Origin: Seminavis robusta
Taxonomy: Eukaryota; Bacillariophyta; Bacillariophyceae; Naviculales; Naviculaceae
Direction: 5' to 3'
DNA: 64,000 bases
Assembly: GCA_903772945.1 (NCBI GenBank)
Contig: CAICTM010000106.1
Coordinates: 55,944-119,943 of the forward strand
Shown here: in pieces, positions 31,019 to 40,846 of the stretch
Position numbering within the stretch: the stretch's first letter is position 1
How the letters are laid out: every line of letters begins with the position of its first letter
Notes under the pieces: model-generated
The model's database searches: none
What the model saw: only the letters and a program-made list of their open reading frames with translations
What the model was told of the DNA's origin: nothing
Program-made: the position numbers and the translations under genes

Positions 31019-31789
31019 TCAGACAGCAATGAAACCAGTCACAACAGCAAGAAGAGCGAGAGACAAGAGGCTAAACACTTTGCTTGCACCAGAGCACTCG
31101 ACTTGCTGTTTCACATCTGTGGCAGTGCAGTAGAACATGTCAGCATCATAGGCCACAAGAGTACGAATGGTAGTTGTTGTAGACTCATTGTGGGCCATTC
31201 CAAGCACATCAAAGTTGGTACTGTTATGAGCAAGAGAAATGATGTGGTCACGGGCTTCGTTGGTTTTCATGAGCTCATCACCAACCCAATCTAACATTTG
31301 CTGGATAACAGGAATCTCCAAAGAGCACATCATATGAAGGACCAACAAAGCACAGTGGTGCTTGATGATGTCATACTCGGCATCGGAAACTGGCACAGAA
31401 TCAAAAGCCTCCAAGAGGTCACTCATGTCATGGTCTCCAAGGGGGTAGAGAGCACCAGGAGCAAATTTATTCAAGCTGGATTGACCAACTTCCTTGGTAG
31501 CAGGGTCTTTTTGGTGGAAGAAGACAGGTCCACACTTTTCTTCTTGGACATCACCCTCAGGAAGATCCCTTGTGGGCTGAGCAAAAAGTCCCAAGTGGTC
31601 TCTATCCACTGCAATGAACAATTCGTAATTGAGCCTTCCACAGCTGTCTTCAAGTGCTTGAGGATGAATCAACTCTATCAAGATTCGATCACGAAGATCA
31701 GTAGCGCAATGTTGGTAGGTTCCCAAGCACAAATTCACTGTGCCAGCGAGAACAACTAGTAGAAGAGGTTGAACAGAGGAGATCTTCAT
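31019..31789 (-). CDS. Secreted surface protein, second family (intact copy B)
   Basis: 256 residues in one exon. The start at 31789 gives MKISSVQPLLLVVLAGTVNL, matching the signal peptide of copy A. The mature part shares nearly all family blocks (DRILIELIHPQALED, EEKCGPVFFHQKDPATK, YDIIKHHCALLVLHMMCSLE, STTTTIRTLVAYDADMFYC) and all conserved cysteines. The C-terminal SGASKVFSLLSLALLAVVTG is again a GPI-like hydrophobic tail. It is inverted relative to copy A. Substitutions fall mostly in the acidic surface segments (for example HDMSDLL versus HKMSDIL). The upstream side carries the shared promoter-like motif and then a minisatellite array. Function unknown. Confidence 0.83.
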   Translation of the reverse strand: MKISSVQPLLLVVLAGTVNLCLGTYQHCATDLRDRILIELIHPQALEDSCGRLNYELFIAVDRDHLGLFAQPTRDLPEGDVQEEKCGPVFFHQKDPATKEVGQSSLNKFAPGALYPLGDHDMSDLLEAFDSVPVSDAEYDIIKHHCALLVLHMMCSLEIPVIQQMLDWVGDELMKTNEARDHIISLAHNSTNFDVLGMAHNESTTTTIRTLVAYDADMFYCTATDVKQQVECSGASKVFSLLSLALLAVVTGFIAV

Positions 31790-31949
31790 TGTTTCGATCC
31801 AATCCAGGGAGCAGAAAATATGTTGTCGAAGTGGTGGAAGGCAGGGGTAACAATCACACAAGGATTATGCGCAAATTGATGAAAGAGCCGGCTAGCTAGT
31901 ACATTGTAGTGGTGGTTCTGGTAGCTTCAAAGAGTCATTGGAAGCGTGA

Positions 31950-32552
31950 AGTCCGTCTTAGATACCATACTCAGTAGTGGAAAAGACGCCTCAAGCAAGT
32001 CAAGTGCATTGGGAATAACTGTTCGTTGCTTAAGCCTGGCCCCTGCTGGCTTCCGTAGTAGATAATCTACCTACTCTAAACCCCCTTTGTCGTCTACATA
32101 TCTGGAATCCTGAATAGATTTCATCTCACAAACGGTAAAAGCAGTCTTGGATACCGTAGTGGAAAAGACACCTCGAGCAAGTCAAGCCATTGGAAATGAC
32201 CTATCTACTAGCTACCGTAGTAGCTGGAAGCCTGAATAGAATTCATCTCACAAACGGCAAAAGCAGTCTTGGTTACCATAGCGGAAAAGACGCATCAAGT
32301 CATTGGGAATGACCTATCTATCTGGAATCCTGAATAGAATCCATCTCACAAACGGTAAAAGCAGTCTTGGATACCTTATTAATAGTGGAAAAGACGCATC
32401 AAGTCATTGGGAATGACCTATCTCTAGATGGAATCCTGAATAGAATCCATCTCACAAACGGTAAAAGCAGTCTTGGATACTGTATTAATAGTTGAAAAGA
32501 AGATGCCTCAGGCAAGTCAAGTGCACTGGGAATACCTACCTATACTGGAATC
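31950..32552. repeat. Minisatellite, about 105-115-bp unit, four to five copies
   Basis: The unit GGAATCCTGAATAGAATCCA ... CATCTCACAAACGGTAAAAG CAGTCTTGGATACC ... AGTGGAAAAGACGC ... CAAGTCATTGGGAATGACCT recurs with starts near 32100, 32220, 32328 and 32420, with a partial copy at 31950-32010. Units differ by small indels (TTATTAATAG insertions). It begins about 160 bases upstream of the copy B start codon. Confidence 0.88.
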
Positions 32553-32850
32553 TTTAGGTGGCGTAATCTGGAAGAATGACACAATCTGAAAGATTGCTGC
32601 AATTCGGAAGCATGACTCAAAGTGGAAGATTAACCCAACTTGCTGGTGACCAACCAAAAGGAACTGCTTCAAGAGCCCATTCCCCGCAACTCCAACAATG
32701 GAAGACAATTTTTGGCCCCCGTGCTGCTCCTCAATTTCTTGCCCCTGATCCCACCGAACCTAGCTAGTCCTGAATATTGACTCTTCTTTGCTTATTAAGC
32801 CTGGCCCTGGCTGGCTTCCATAGATAATCCACCTACTCTAAACCCCCCAT
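32020..32850. repeat. Paired TGGCTTCC...CTACTCTAAACCCCC words flanking the array
   Basis: GCCTGGCCCCTGCTGGCTTC ... CCTACTCTAAACCCCC at about 32034-32085 recurs as GCCTGGCCCTGGCTGGCTTC ... CCTACTCTAAACCCCCC at about 32799-32848. The last part is the complement of the GGGGTTTAGAGTAGG word found at 12727, 13171 and 49906, so it may be the end of a dispersed element. Between the copies there is no gene. Confidence 0.6.
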
Positions 32851-32865
32851 ATCGTTATTATGAGA

Positions 32866-33360
32866 GCGAAGGTGGCAGCCATGATGGAGGGGAGCTCGTC
32901 GTCACGCACATGATTGCCAAAGATCTGCTTCACCTCTTCTTCAGACCCGAAAAAAGACAGGCGTCAAAAAGGGGGGTCTAGCCACTAAAGGTAGGTTGTT
33001 GGGGGGGATGTGGCTAAATTCAGCACTACATGTACAGTACTAGTCTAGNNNNNNNNGAGAAGCAGCTAAGCAACAAGTTTAAAAGGCTTACGAATGCTTC
33101 TACATGTATTGTGGATACATGCATACCTATACCTATGCTACCGGGTACATAGGCATCCAAAACGGTGTATGTATGCTTGCGGCAAGTCAACTACTAGCTA
33201 GCTGTGAGGGGAGGTTGCAGCCATGATGGTGGCGCGTCGCATTGCGAAAGATCTGCCCCAGCTGGGTCCGACACGAGAAAGACACGCGTCAAGAAAGGGG
33301 GGGTCTACGACGGTGCCTATTACATTGAAAGGGGTACAGGCTAAGTCCAGCTAGCTAGCT
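32866..33360. repeat. Diverged direct duplication of about 150 bp
   Basis: 32868-33020 (GCAGCCATGATGGAGGGGAG, GCCAAAGATCTGC, AAGACAGGCGTCAAAAAGGG) recurs at 33208-33350 (GCAGCCATGATGGTGGCGCG, GCGAAAGATCTGC, AAGACACGCGTCAAGAAAGG). Similarity is moderate. No coding function is seen. Confidence 0.7.
33049..33056. other. Assembly gap (8 N)
   Basis: Eight N bases inside a repeat-rich stretch. The true distance between the flanks is unknown. Confidence 0.99.
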
Positions 33361-33604
33361 ACGATGTAGCTAGCTGGCTAACAAGTTCTGAGTTAAGGGG
33401 GACCACTTGAGGGGCCACTCGGGGGCTTGCTTGACATCAAGAATCCTTTTTGCATGGACGAAGCCGGACCTTTTTGGCGAGCCACAGAACACAGGAAATG
33501 AAACAAGAATTCAATCCTTGTGTGGAAGCTATCTTTTGATACAGTAGCTGGTTGTAAAATAATAAATAGAGGACAATCTTATTCTCGTGAAGGACGGGAC
33601 GACA

Positions 33605-35508
33605 ATGATGAGGTTTCCCGGTGTCTTTTGCGCTTTGGCAGCTAGTAGCCTTCTAGTAGCCACGGTCCATGCTTTGGATACAGAAACAAACATGGATTCG
33701 TTGCTGCCTTCTCATGGTTCCATACGGCAAAGGCAATTGACTCCGAATTCTACCGGCACGAAAGCAGCGAATAACGAGACCACTGCTGTTGGGGATTTCT
33801 TCAATTTCCGTGCTACCTACAAGGGTCGGTTCCAAGTGATTGCCGATGGCTGCGAAGGACCTCCTCCTGTCGTCCAAGCCGCCTGTGCGGGAAGCCAAAT
33901 CCATTTGGTGTCGGTCAGTGATGTGACTAAAATGACCTGTACGCCTTCCTCCGACTTGCCCGATGGATTTGCCTCTGGATTGACCTGTCGTACATTGTGC
34001 GATGATGAGTATCACGAAGATTCGGAAGCGTGTGAAACTTCCCTCTATCGCAATGACGGATCCTATTCCACTTCCGAAGGACCCTGGGCCGAAATTGTCT
34101 ACGAGTGTCTTGGTCAAGAACAAGAAGAGGAAGTTGATACATTGTTTCGATTCTTGGATACCGGAAATGGTACTTGTGCTTGGAGATTTTTCTTTGACAA
34201 TCAATTGTATCACGTGGCACAACTCGGTGTCTTGTGTCATAACAACGACAACAACAATAATAATGACAAGGATGATAATCATCCTGTGGATGGGAGTGGA
34301 CAAGTGGCCATTGGTCGGACCGAATCCGTTCCCTCCTTTTCTTTTGATCATGCCTACTTTGAATGCAGTCGAGGAGATGAAGTCGCCACCCTGATTGACT
34401 TTGAAAGTCCCTTTCAAGATGATCTTCTTTGTGCGGTAGGCCAAAACTGCCATGGGGGCGACTGTCAAGTACCCTTGCATACCATGCACATTCATGCCGA
34501 TGTGCATCAATTTGACAAACACCAGTGTAGCACCGTCTTGGATCCAAGTGCAGTAGCAGAAGAAGCGGAAAAAGAAGAACCAACAGCAACAGCAGCACCA
34601 CCGGGGAACTACACGATGCGATTCCAAGCCGGATGGACACTGCTCTTTAAGAATCCCGAGTTTTGGTATGATTTGGGCGATATCGAATGCAGCCTACCCG
34701 TGGTGGGTGAATTCACCACGTTTCGGGAAAACAATATTCTGCCAATTCACATTACCTGCCCCAATAATGGTGTCATTGAACGAGTCGTCGAAGAAGATTC
34801 CTCGACAGTCCACTGTGACAAAGTGAATCAAGATACACTGGAATGTATCCATGAAGATGGTGAAGAAGAGGATTTGACCGCCTACATCAATTCATTTACG
34901 ACAGTCGTCTATGTAAGTTCTTTTTTGTCACATCATCCAGTGCATGGTGTTGTGGTCTTCCTTGCCGGTTGCCTTTTCGTCTGATATGCATTGTTTATTT
35001 CTCCTTCCAGGAATGCACCACCACATCACAGTACCCCACTACAACTGTGATTTACCCCGCCAACTATGTGACCTGTTTGGATGACGTTTATGATGATCTG
35101 GTCGTGGGACAAGCCTTGCAAATTGGACAATTTTGCCGTAGCACAGAGCACACCACCACCACCACCACTAATTCACAGGACAGCAGCTACCGGTATGATG
35201 ATTTCTACTACGAATGTGGACGGCAGAATGACTATCTTCTCTTGGATGGCAATGATGGTGATGTGGGAGATCGATTTACATGTCTTGCTTCGGTCAAGGT
35301 TCCATCCTCAAACTTGATCATGCCCATTGGAGGAGTGATCATGACAACGGAATGGCGCGACGATACGACTGGCAACAGTCTTCCAGGTGGTGCCCCAGAT
35401 CCTCTTTGCTATACATATGTACCAGCAGAAGAAGATGCAGCAGCAGACACAGCGGCGACCACCATAACAATCATCAGCAATACCGGCACCGATCCTGAAG
35501 TTCCATAG
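33605..35508 (+). CDS. Cysteine-rich secreted protein, unknown
   Basis: Exons 33605-34912 and 35011-35508 join in phase 0 (GTAAGT/CAG, 98 bases) to give 601 residues. The second ATG of the ATGATG pair starts MRFPGVFCALAASSLLVATVHA, a signal peptide. The mature protein shows repeated cysteine-containing sections of similar pattern: (Y/F)xECxxxxxxxxLIDF, WAEIVYECLGQ, DIECSLP, YYECGRQNDYLLLDG. This suggests three or four divergent copies of one domain of 100-150 residues. Asn/Asp and Glu/Thr low-complexity segments separate them, and N-glycosylation sites occur. No transmembrane segment is seen near the end, so it is probably secreted. I do not recognise the domain. Confidence 0.82.
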
Positions 35509-36224
35509 GTTCGCTGGATCGCTCGACCACCTCATTACTATAACGGGCACAAGCCCGGCCCGCCCAATTTTCCTTTAGAAGGGCAACCTTTCTGGTCAAG
35601 CAACCACTGTCTGTTTGACGCGAGATCGCCCAAACAAACAAACTGTACGAGTTGAGTTGAATCATGGCTAATCCCTCCCAACGGAGCCCTCTCCTGGGGC
35701 GAACTCTTCAAAAGAGCAAACATTGCAAGGGGGCAGCCACGAACCATCGACCTACAATATACATGATGACGGGAATAGTCAACTAATCAATGCATAAAGT
35801 TAAGCATTTTAAATCAAGGCCATTTTTAGATCTGTAGATTATCTGCTTTGCAGCAAGATGGCATCAGTCGCCAGCATTAGTAGTTCCGATAACAAGGAAA
35901 TGTGGAAATTTAGCTTTGCTCATCAGTGTGAACAGCAAGGAAGGTCATTCACGACGTGCATGCAGTTGGAAATACTTTCTGCTCGTCGGCTCCACCATTG
36001 AATCCTTCCTCACAACTCTGAAGTTGGGTTGCTTCCTTGCATTCATATTTCATACCTGTACGACGTAGTATGGTGTTTGCCAGGTTTTAAAAAGATCGTT
36101 TGGTGTGGGGCTTGGCGGCGGAAATGGCGACTTACTTGGCAGAAGCCTGGTGACATTGATGGGACTGCACCGGTGCTTGGATCAAAGGAGTTAGAACACA
36201 GTCAGAAGAAGGAAGCGTGAACCA
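35509..36224. other. Convergent intergenic region
   Basis: About 715 bases between two convergent stops. The minus-strand frames at 35474-35747 have no recognised motif, and no RNA gene is apparent. Confidence 0.45.
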
Positions 36225-39200
36225 TCACTTTTCATCTGGAGAAGCCTGTAGGAGCCGTTTCCATGCATCCGCCAGGCGAAGCTCAGCTACCAGAGAAAGA
36301 TGTCGCCCCAATGCTTCCTGCTGTTTTAGTACACAAGGCATGAAAAGAGGACATGGCTGCTCTCCGTCTCCATCTGTCCATCCACAAGTCACCACGGCAA
36401 TGGCGGCTCCCATGCTCCAGTTTGTCAAATCTCCCAACCGTTGCTGACCCCATCTACTACCGGAGGGAGCTTTACTACTAGTAGCCAACTCTCCTGCTGT
36501 CGTTGACTGCACTGAAAGGTGACCAGCCTCTAGCAACTGGAGTGCCTGGGACTGTGCCAGTCCGACGATGCGTTTTGTGGCGCGATGAGCCAAGAACTCG
36601 GCAGCTTCGTCCAGGAGACCGTACCGGCCACTTTGAGCTGCTCGTGCGGCAGAATCTTCAAACCTAGTGGCTTCCTTGTTTTCTTCGTTTGTGTCTGGTT
36701 GATGCACAGTCTTCCCGGGTGGAGCTTCCCGATATTGACCTGGCACGGGCACCCAGCACAAAGACAAGCCCACTTCCATTGGAGAGAACTTGGCGCCGCC
36801 TTTGAAGAGATTTCGTATCTGTTCCGAAATGAGGACCAAGTGGAAGAAGCGGCGCTTTCGAGGTATTTTGGTGGTGTTGGATGTTATTGAGCCCTTGTTC
36901 TTTGCGGCAAAATCCTCGCTGTTGTCCCAAGGAACAAGTGTATGTGCCTCGTCAGGGTCCATACAGGATGTGACATTGACAGCATCGTCGCCTCCTTGCC
37001 GGATAACCAAGCGTTCCACCGGAAATGGTTCCACGCCTGCTTGGGACGCCTCTTGAGGGCATGTTTTCAATCCAAAAAAGTCCACAAACTCTTGGACAAG
37101 AGAAGGGTGGGGTGGAGGAAACAATCGAGTGTACATGAAAGATTTGGTTGGGTCGTTGACATGTCGCTTGCGAGCAGGTTTATTGTTGACGTCGGGCGTG
37201 CCTTTCTCTCCCGCCTCCTGGTCATCATCGTCACTGTCCTCGTTGTTGGCACTTCTTGCCGGTGATGTCAAGAGTTGTTCACTGATCCCTGGAATGAATG
37301 CCCTGTGGTTTTGAAGCCATTTCACTGCCAGATCCCTAGTGGCGACTCCTTCAAATATGACTTCATCCCCTTGTGCTTTGTCTTTGACGAGCAACTCCCT
37401 CATGTGCTGTGCTGATTGAACATTGGTCAGAATGCGACCATGATATTTGTAGATTAGTTCTTCCTGTTGCTGCTGCGACTCTGCCGTATCCGCGTCATGA
37501 CTATCACTAGCAGTGTCTCCCATACTGGACAGCTCTTGTTGTTGTTGTTCCCGCCGTTTGCGCTCCAAGGGATAACACACTGGATAGTAGGCGGGTGCGA
37601 CACGTTCAATAACGGCACAAAAGAATCCCCCCGAATCCAAATGCTGTGGAAATATCCTAGCACAATTCGGGAGCATGGTTTCGTAGAGATCCACATCCTC
37701 TGGACTCAATATTTCTCCAAACTTGCGCGCCAACGCCAGTTTTTCGGGATCATGATCCAGTACTTGTGCCACGGCTTTCTCGGTTCGTGCTTTTGGTGGA
37801 AACATGGAAGGACGAATGTCCTTTTTCCGATGCATGGCCGGTACTTGATCAATCGACTGATACGTTTCATCGTATGTTGTGTTTGCTTTTGCATTTGTCT
37901 TGCCAAATTGTGGATGCGGCACCACCCAGTGTGTGGCCCCGGGTGAATACGCTAGTGGTTCCGTGGCGGTAGGACATAATCGATCGGGAATGGGACAAAT
38001 GCGATACACACGGGGCCCTCCCCGTCGGGCAATGGCCGACACGACAACGGCTTCGTCTTCGATGGGATCCAAACTACAGGTACTGTAAACAACCCGACCT
38101 CCCTTTTTGACACATTCCAGCGCCCGCGTCAACAATCGCACTTGTAATGTGTGCAATTGCAAATGACTCTTGACATTCCATTGCTGCCATTCCTTTTTGG
38201 AGAGTTTGCGCAACGTTCCATCGCCGCTGCAAGGAACATCCGCCAAGATGCGATCGAATTTGACCTTGTACCCACCGCACATGCGGAGTGCCGGAAAGTA
38301 GCGACCGTCACTGGAATTGAGAATGAGCGAAGGACGACCCGTGGCGGGGAATCGTCGACTCCGGCGTGCGACCGTCATGAGACGTTGTCGATTGGCATCG
38401 TTGGCGACCAGCATTGCAGTACAGGTGGAGTCCTGCTGTGAAGTATTCTTGTTATTGTCAATGTCGTTACTAGCTGCATTCGAATGTGGTTGTATCTGAA
38501 CTCGTTGGAGCATGTCCATAAGTTGCAAGGATTTCGATCCGGGAGCCGCACAAAGATCCAAAACAGTGCCACGTCCCTGGAGCACGTCCCCGTCTTGTAA
38601 AAGCAGCAGTGGAGGAATCATGCTGCAGAGTTCTTGTCGATTGGCCACACCGACTTCTTGCGCATCCATGAGAGCCTGTTGTGCTTCCGGTGACCATTGA
38701 CGGGGTGGAATCACGGCCGTCTTGGCCAAATGGGGATCCAATGCCGGACAGGATTGCAGACTCTTGGCGGGTGATAAGTGCTGCAAGCGCTCCCAAAAGG
38801 CAAATCGCCAGTCACTACTTTTGTGTTGCTGTGTGAGCATTCGAAAAGCGACTGGCAATGGTCGTCGAAAGTATTCTTGTGCTTCTTCCCAGTCGCTTAT
38901 GGAAAACACACCCGCTGCTACTTGGGCTCGATAGTAGGCATCTTGTGCTGCATTGTAATAGACAGATCTGGCGGCGACCGAAGCGGCCGTGCGTTGCGAG
39001 GGTGACAAGTTTTGCAGTGTACTTCCGGTACTCTCCTCTTCTAATAGAGCATCCAAGTCATGCTTGGCTCTCAGATGCTTGAAGAGTTGCGAGCGAGAAG
39101 GAAACTTTGCTTCGCAATAGCTGCAAACGATGAGTTGCTCTTGTTCTTGCTGTTCTTGTTGGCTTCCCATGGACAAGTCCTTGTTGTTGCTCAGAGAAAA

Positions 39201-39278
39201 ACCAAGGGATACTGGCAGTTGCAGGAGGAGCTGGAATACCAACAGCTGAAGGAACACTAGACTAATACGTTGAAGCAT
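36225..39278 (-). CDS. NSUN2: RNA cytosine-5 methyltransferase NSUN2/Trm4 with N-terminal zinc finger
   Basis: Methylates cytosine C5 in tRNA and other RNAs using SAM. I start at 39278 (1017 residues): it gives a strongly hydrophobic leader MLQRISLVFLQLLVFQLLLQ ending SLGFSLS. The frame is open 86 codons further, to 39536. A C2H2 zinc finger (CSYC...HLRAKH) lies at about residues 52-73, not usual in NSUN2. The Rossmann core shows motif I LDLCAAPGSKSLQL (about 238), motif IV DVPCSGDGT (about 343) with its release cysteine, and motif VI YSTCSLDPIEDE (about 395) with the nucleophilic cysteine. The NSUN2-specific C-terminal region (CARIFPQHLDSGGFFCAVIE, then a PUA-like part) is longer than in yeast. 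The leader suggests ER or plastid entry, unusual for a nuclear enzyme; an alternative internal start at the Met near codon 37 of this frame would remove it. Confidence 0.9.
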   Translation of the reverse strand: MLQRISLVFLQLLVFQLLLQLPVSLGFSLSNNKDLSMGSQQEQQEQEQLIVCSYCEAKFPSRSQLFKHLRAKHDLDALLEEESTGSTLQNLSPSQRTAASVAARSVYYNAAQDAYYRAQVAAGVFSISDWEEAQEYFRRPLPVAFRMLTQQHKSSDWRFAFWERLQHLSPAKSLQSCPALDPHLAKTAVIPPRQWSPEAQQALMDAQEVGVANRQELCSMIPPLLLLQDGDVLQGRGTVLDLCAAPGSKSLQLMDMLQRVQIQPHSNAASNDIDNNKNTSQQDSTCTAMLVANDANRQRLMTVARRSRRFPATGRPSLILNSSDGRYFPALRMCGGYKVKFDRILADVPCSGDGTLRKLSKKEWQQWNVKSHLQLHTLQVRLLTRALECVKKGGRVVYSTCSLDPIEDEAVVVSAIARRGGPRVYRICPIPDRLCPTATEPLAYSPGATHWVVPHPQFGKTNAKANTTYDETYQSIDQVPAMHRKKDIRPSMFPPKARTEKAVAQVLDHDPEKLALARKFGEILSPEDVDLYETMLPNCARIFPQHLDSGGFFCAVIERVAPAYYPVCYPLERKRREQQQQELSSMGDTASDSHDADTAESQQQQEELIYKYHGRILTNVQSAQHMRELLVKDKAQGDEVIFEGVATRDLAVKWLQNHRAFIPGISEQLLTSPARSANNEDSDDDDQEAGEKGTPDVNNKPARKRHVNDPTKSFMYTRLFPPPHPSLVQEFVDFFGLKTCPQEASQAGVEPFPVERLVIRQGGDDAVNVTSCMDPDEAHTLVPWDNSEDFAAKNKGSITSNTTKIPRKRRFFHLVLISEQIRNLFKGGAKFSPMEVGLSLCWVPVPGQYREAPPGKTVHQPDTNEENKEATRFEDSAARAAQSGRYGLLDEAAEFLAHRATKRIVGLAQSQALQLLEAGHLSVQSTTAGELATSSKAPSGSRWGQQRLGDLTNWSMGAAIAVVTCGWTDGDGEQPCPLFMPCVLKQQEALGRHLSLVAELRLADAWKRLLQASPDEK

Positions 39279-39684
39279 ACATACAACCACTGAAAGAAAC
39301 AACTCGAAGCAACACCCAACAATGGTCTCTTGCTTGACACTCGTTGGCTCGTGGTCGAGGTTTGATGGCTGGTGGAGGTTGTTGGGGTTAACCCTAAAAA
39401 GATACGATCTTTCATTCGTGGATACAAGCAGTATTACAAATGAAGTTCGGTGAAGATTGCCATGTGGCACTGTCGAAGTTCCGCAAAAGCAGCTGTCTGT
39501 TGTCTCTTGTTGACTTATTATTGATGGCTCATTCATCTTTCTTTCTTGTTTGCTCCTGGCTTGGAGAACAGAGTGTTCAAAGGCATTGATTGGAGATTTT
39601 AGGTACTATCATACTGCTGAAGTGGCTTTTGTCGAGCAAGTACCGCTACCATAGAAGAAGAAAGACAACCATTAGAACGCAATC
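39279..39684. promoter_or_regulatory. Divergent promoter region
   Basis: About 400 bases between the chosen NSUN2 start and the hydrolase ATG. If NSUN2 used its upstream ATG at 39536 only 148 bases would remain. No TATA or TGACGT site is seen. Confidence 0.4.
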
Positions 39685-40590
39685 ATGAGGGTTGCCAGCT
39701 ACACGAAGTTGTATTCGTTCCTTTGCATCTTGCCCTTTTTCCATTCCACTTCTGCTGCATCTGTGCTTTCCAACACGACACACATCGAGGAAGGCATCAT
39801 TCGCCATCACTACTTTAAAAACAATGATGGAAACCACAAGACGTGTGATTCAGTTCTGTTGATTGGAGTTGGAACCGCCATGCGAGCCAATGACTACGAT
39901 TTGTTGGCCATTGAGATTGCCAAGGCCAGAACCAATGCTGTGGTTGCTATTATCGATCATGCACCCATGGATCCAATCAAAACGTCCGGGGAACGATACG
40001 CCAACTTGGTCCACGCCATTACCGCCCGGTTGCATCATTTGATTCCGGAATGCCGCTCTCAAAAGCCCCACTTTTTCTTGGGTGGACATTCCGCCAGTGG
40101 CCAAGCATCGATTCGTGCTATGCAAAAAGGACTCTCATCAGTATTTTCACCCGCCGGTTGGATCGGCTTGTCTCCTTTTCGAATTTCCACCGACATGGTC
40201 TTGTCGAATGTGCCCACGTTGCTGTGGGGTTTTAGCACCACCACGTGTGACGTGGATATTGAGCAGGCCGCCGATTTGGCCTATCAATTGAGCAACGCCA
40301 CGACCGGTCGGGTTTTGTATCAACTCCAAAATCCCACCGGAGAGCCGCGTCATTGTGTCTTTTGCAACGATGGATGTCCCATGTGTCCAGCTTGTCAAAA
40401 GGAAAAATGGATTCGATCGGCGGTGGCCGAGTCGGTAGACAAGTTCTTGACGGCAGTACTGGAAACCAAATCGTTCACGAGGGAATCCATGAAACTATTG
40501 CCACAAGGGATAGGAGAGGATCAGCTCAAGATGTTTGTGGGAGACGATACTATCGTTCGAATCTCAAATCAAAGAACTGAACTGAGTTAG
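39685..40590 (+). CDS. Secreted alpha/beta-hydrolase-like protein
   Basis: 301 residues in one exon. A signal peptide (MRVASYTKLYSFLCILPFFH...SAAS) precedes a compact globular domain. LLIGVGTAMRANDYDLLA resembles the oxyanion strand-loop. FFLGGHSASGQASI near residue 130 is the nucleophile elbow GXSXG with Ser in HSASG, as in dienelactone-hydrolase and chlorophyllase-like folds. VPTLLWGF is a later core strand. A cysteine cluster (CVFCNDGCPMCPAC) near 225-240 is unusual for this fold and could bind metal or form disulfides. The acid is probably an Asp near DVDIEQAAD and the histidine the one in EPRHCVF. Substrate unknown; ester or lipid hydrolysis is inferred. The final 40 residues are charged. 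Confidence 0.75.
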   Translation: MRVASYTKLYSFLCILPFFHSTSAASVLSNTTHIEEGIIRHHYFKNNDGNHKTCDSVLLIGVGTAMRANDYDLLAIEIAKARTNAVVAIIDHAPMDPIKTSGERYANLVHAITARLHHLIPECRSQKPHFFLGGHSASGQASIRAMQKGLSSVFSPAGWIGLSPFRISTDMVLSNVPTLLWGFSTTTCDVDIEQAADLAYQLSNATTGRVLYQLQNPTGEPRHCVFCNDGCPMCPACQKEKWIRSAVAESVDKFLTAVLETKSFTRESMKLLPQGIGEDQLKMFVGDDTIVRISNQRTELS

Positions 40591-40846
40591 TAGAGTGGGA
40601 AGAGGTGGCGATGATGTACCGGTACTAGTTTGGCTGGTCTTTGGTTGGCAACAGTGTCTGTTCTCGGTTCTTCGTTGAATACTGTAATGTATACTAACTT
40701 TAGAAGGCTCTCTCGATCAACGAGTTGGCGATGTATGCACGCGTTGCTTATGAATTGTGTACCATCAACCTTCGACTGTGTATTACAGTGTTGTATTGGC
40801 CCATTTTCGTACTAGCTGGGGTTGGTTGCTGGCTACTTGACTTGAC

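Noticed and set aside
31298-31759. Plus-strand 153-codon frame, echoed antisense at 26275-26742
   Set aside because: Antisense of both surface-protein copies; its apparent conservation is a by-product of the sense protein.
33653-34627. Long minus-strand open frames (324 and 237 codons)
   Set aside because: They lie wholly antisense to the cysteine-rich secreted gene, have no family motif and ignore its splice site and signal peptide.
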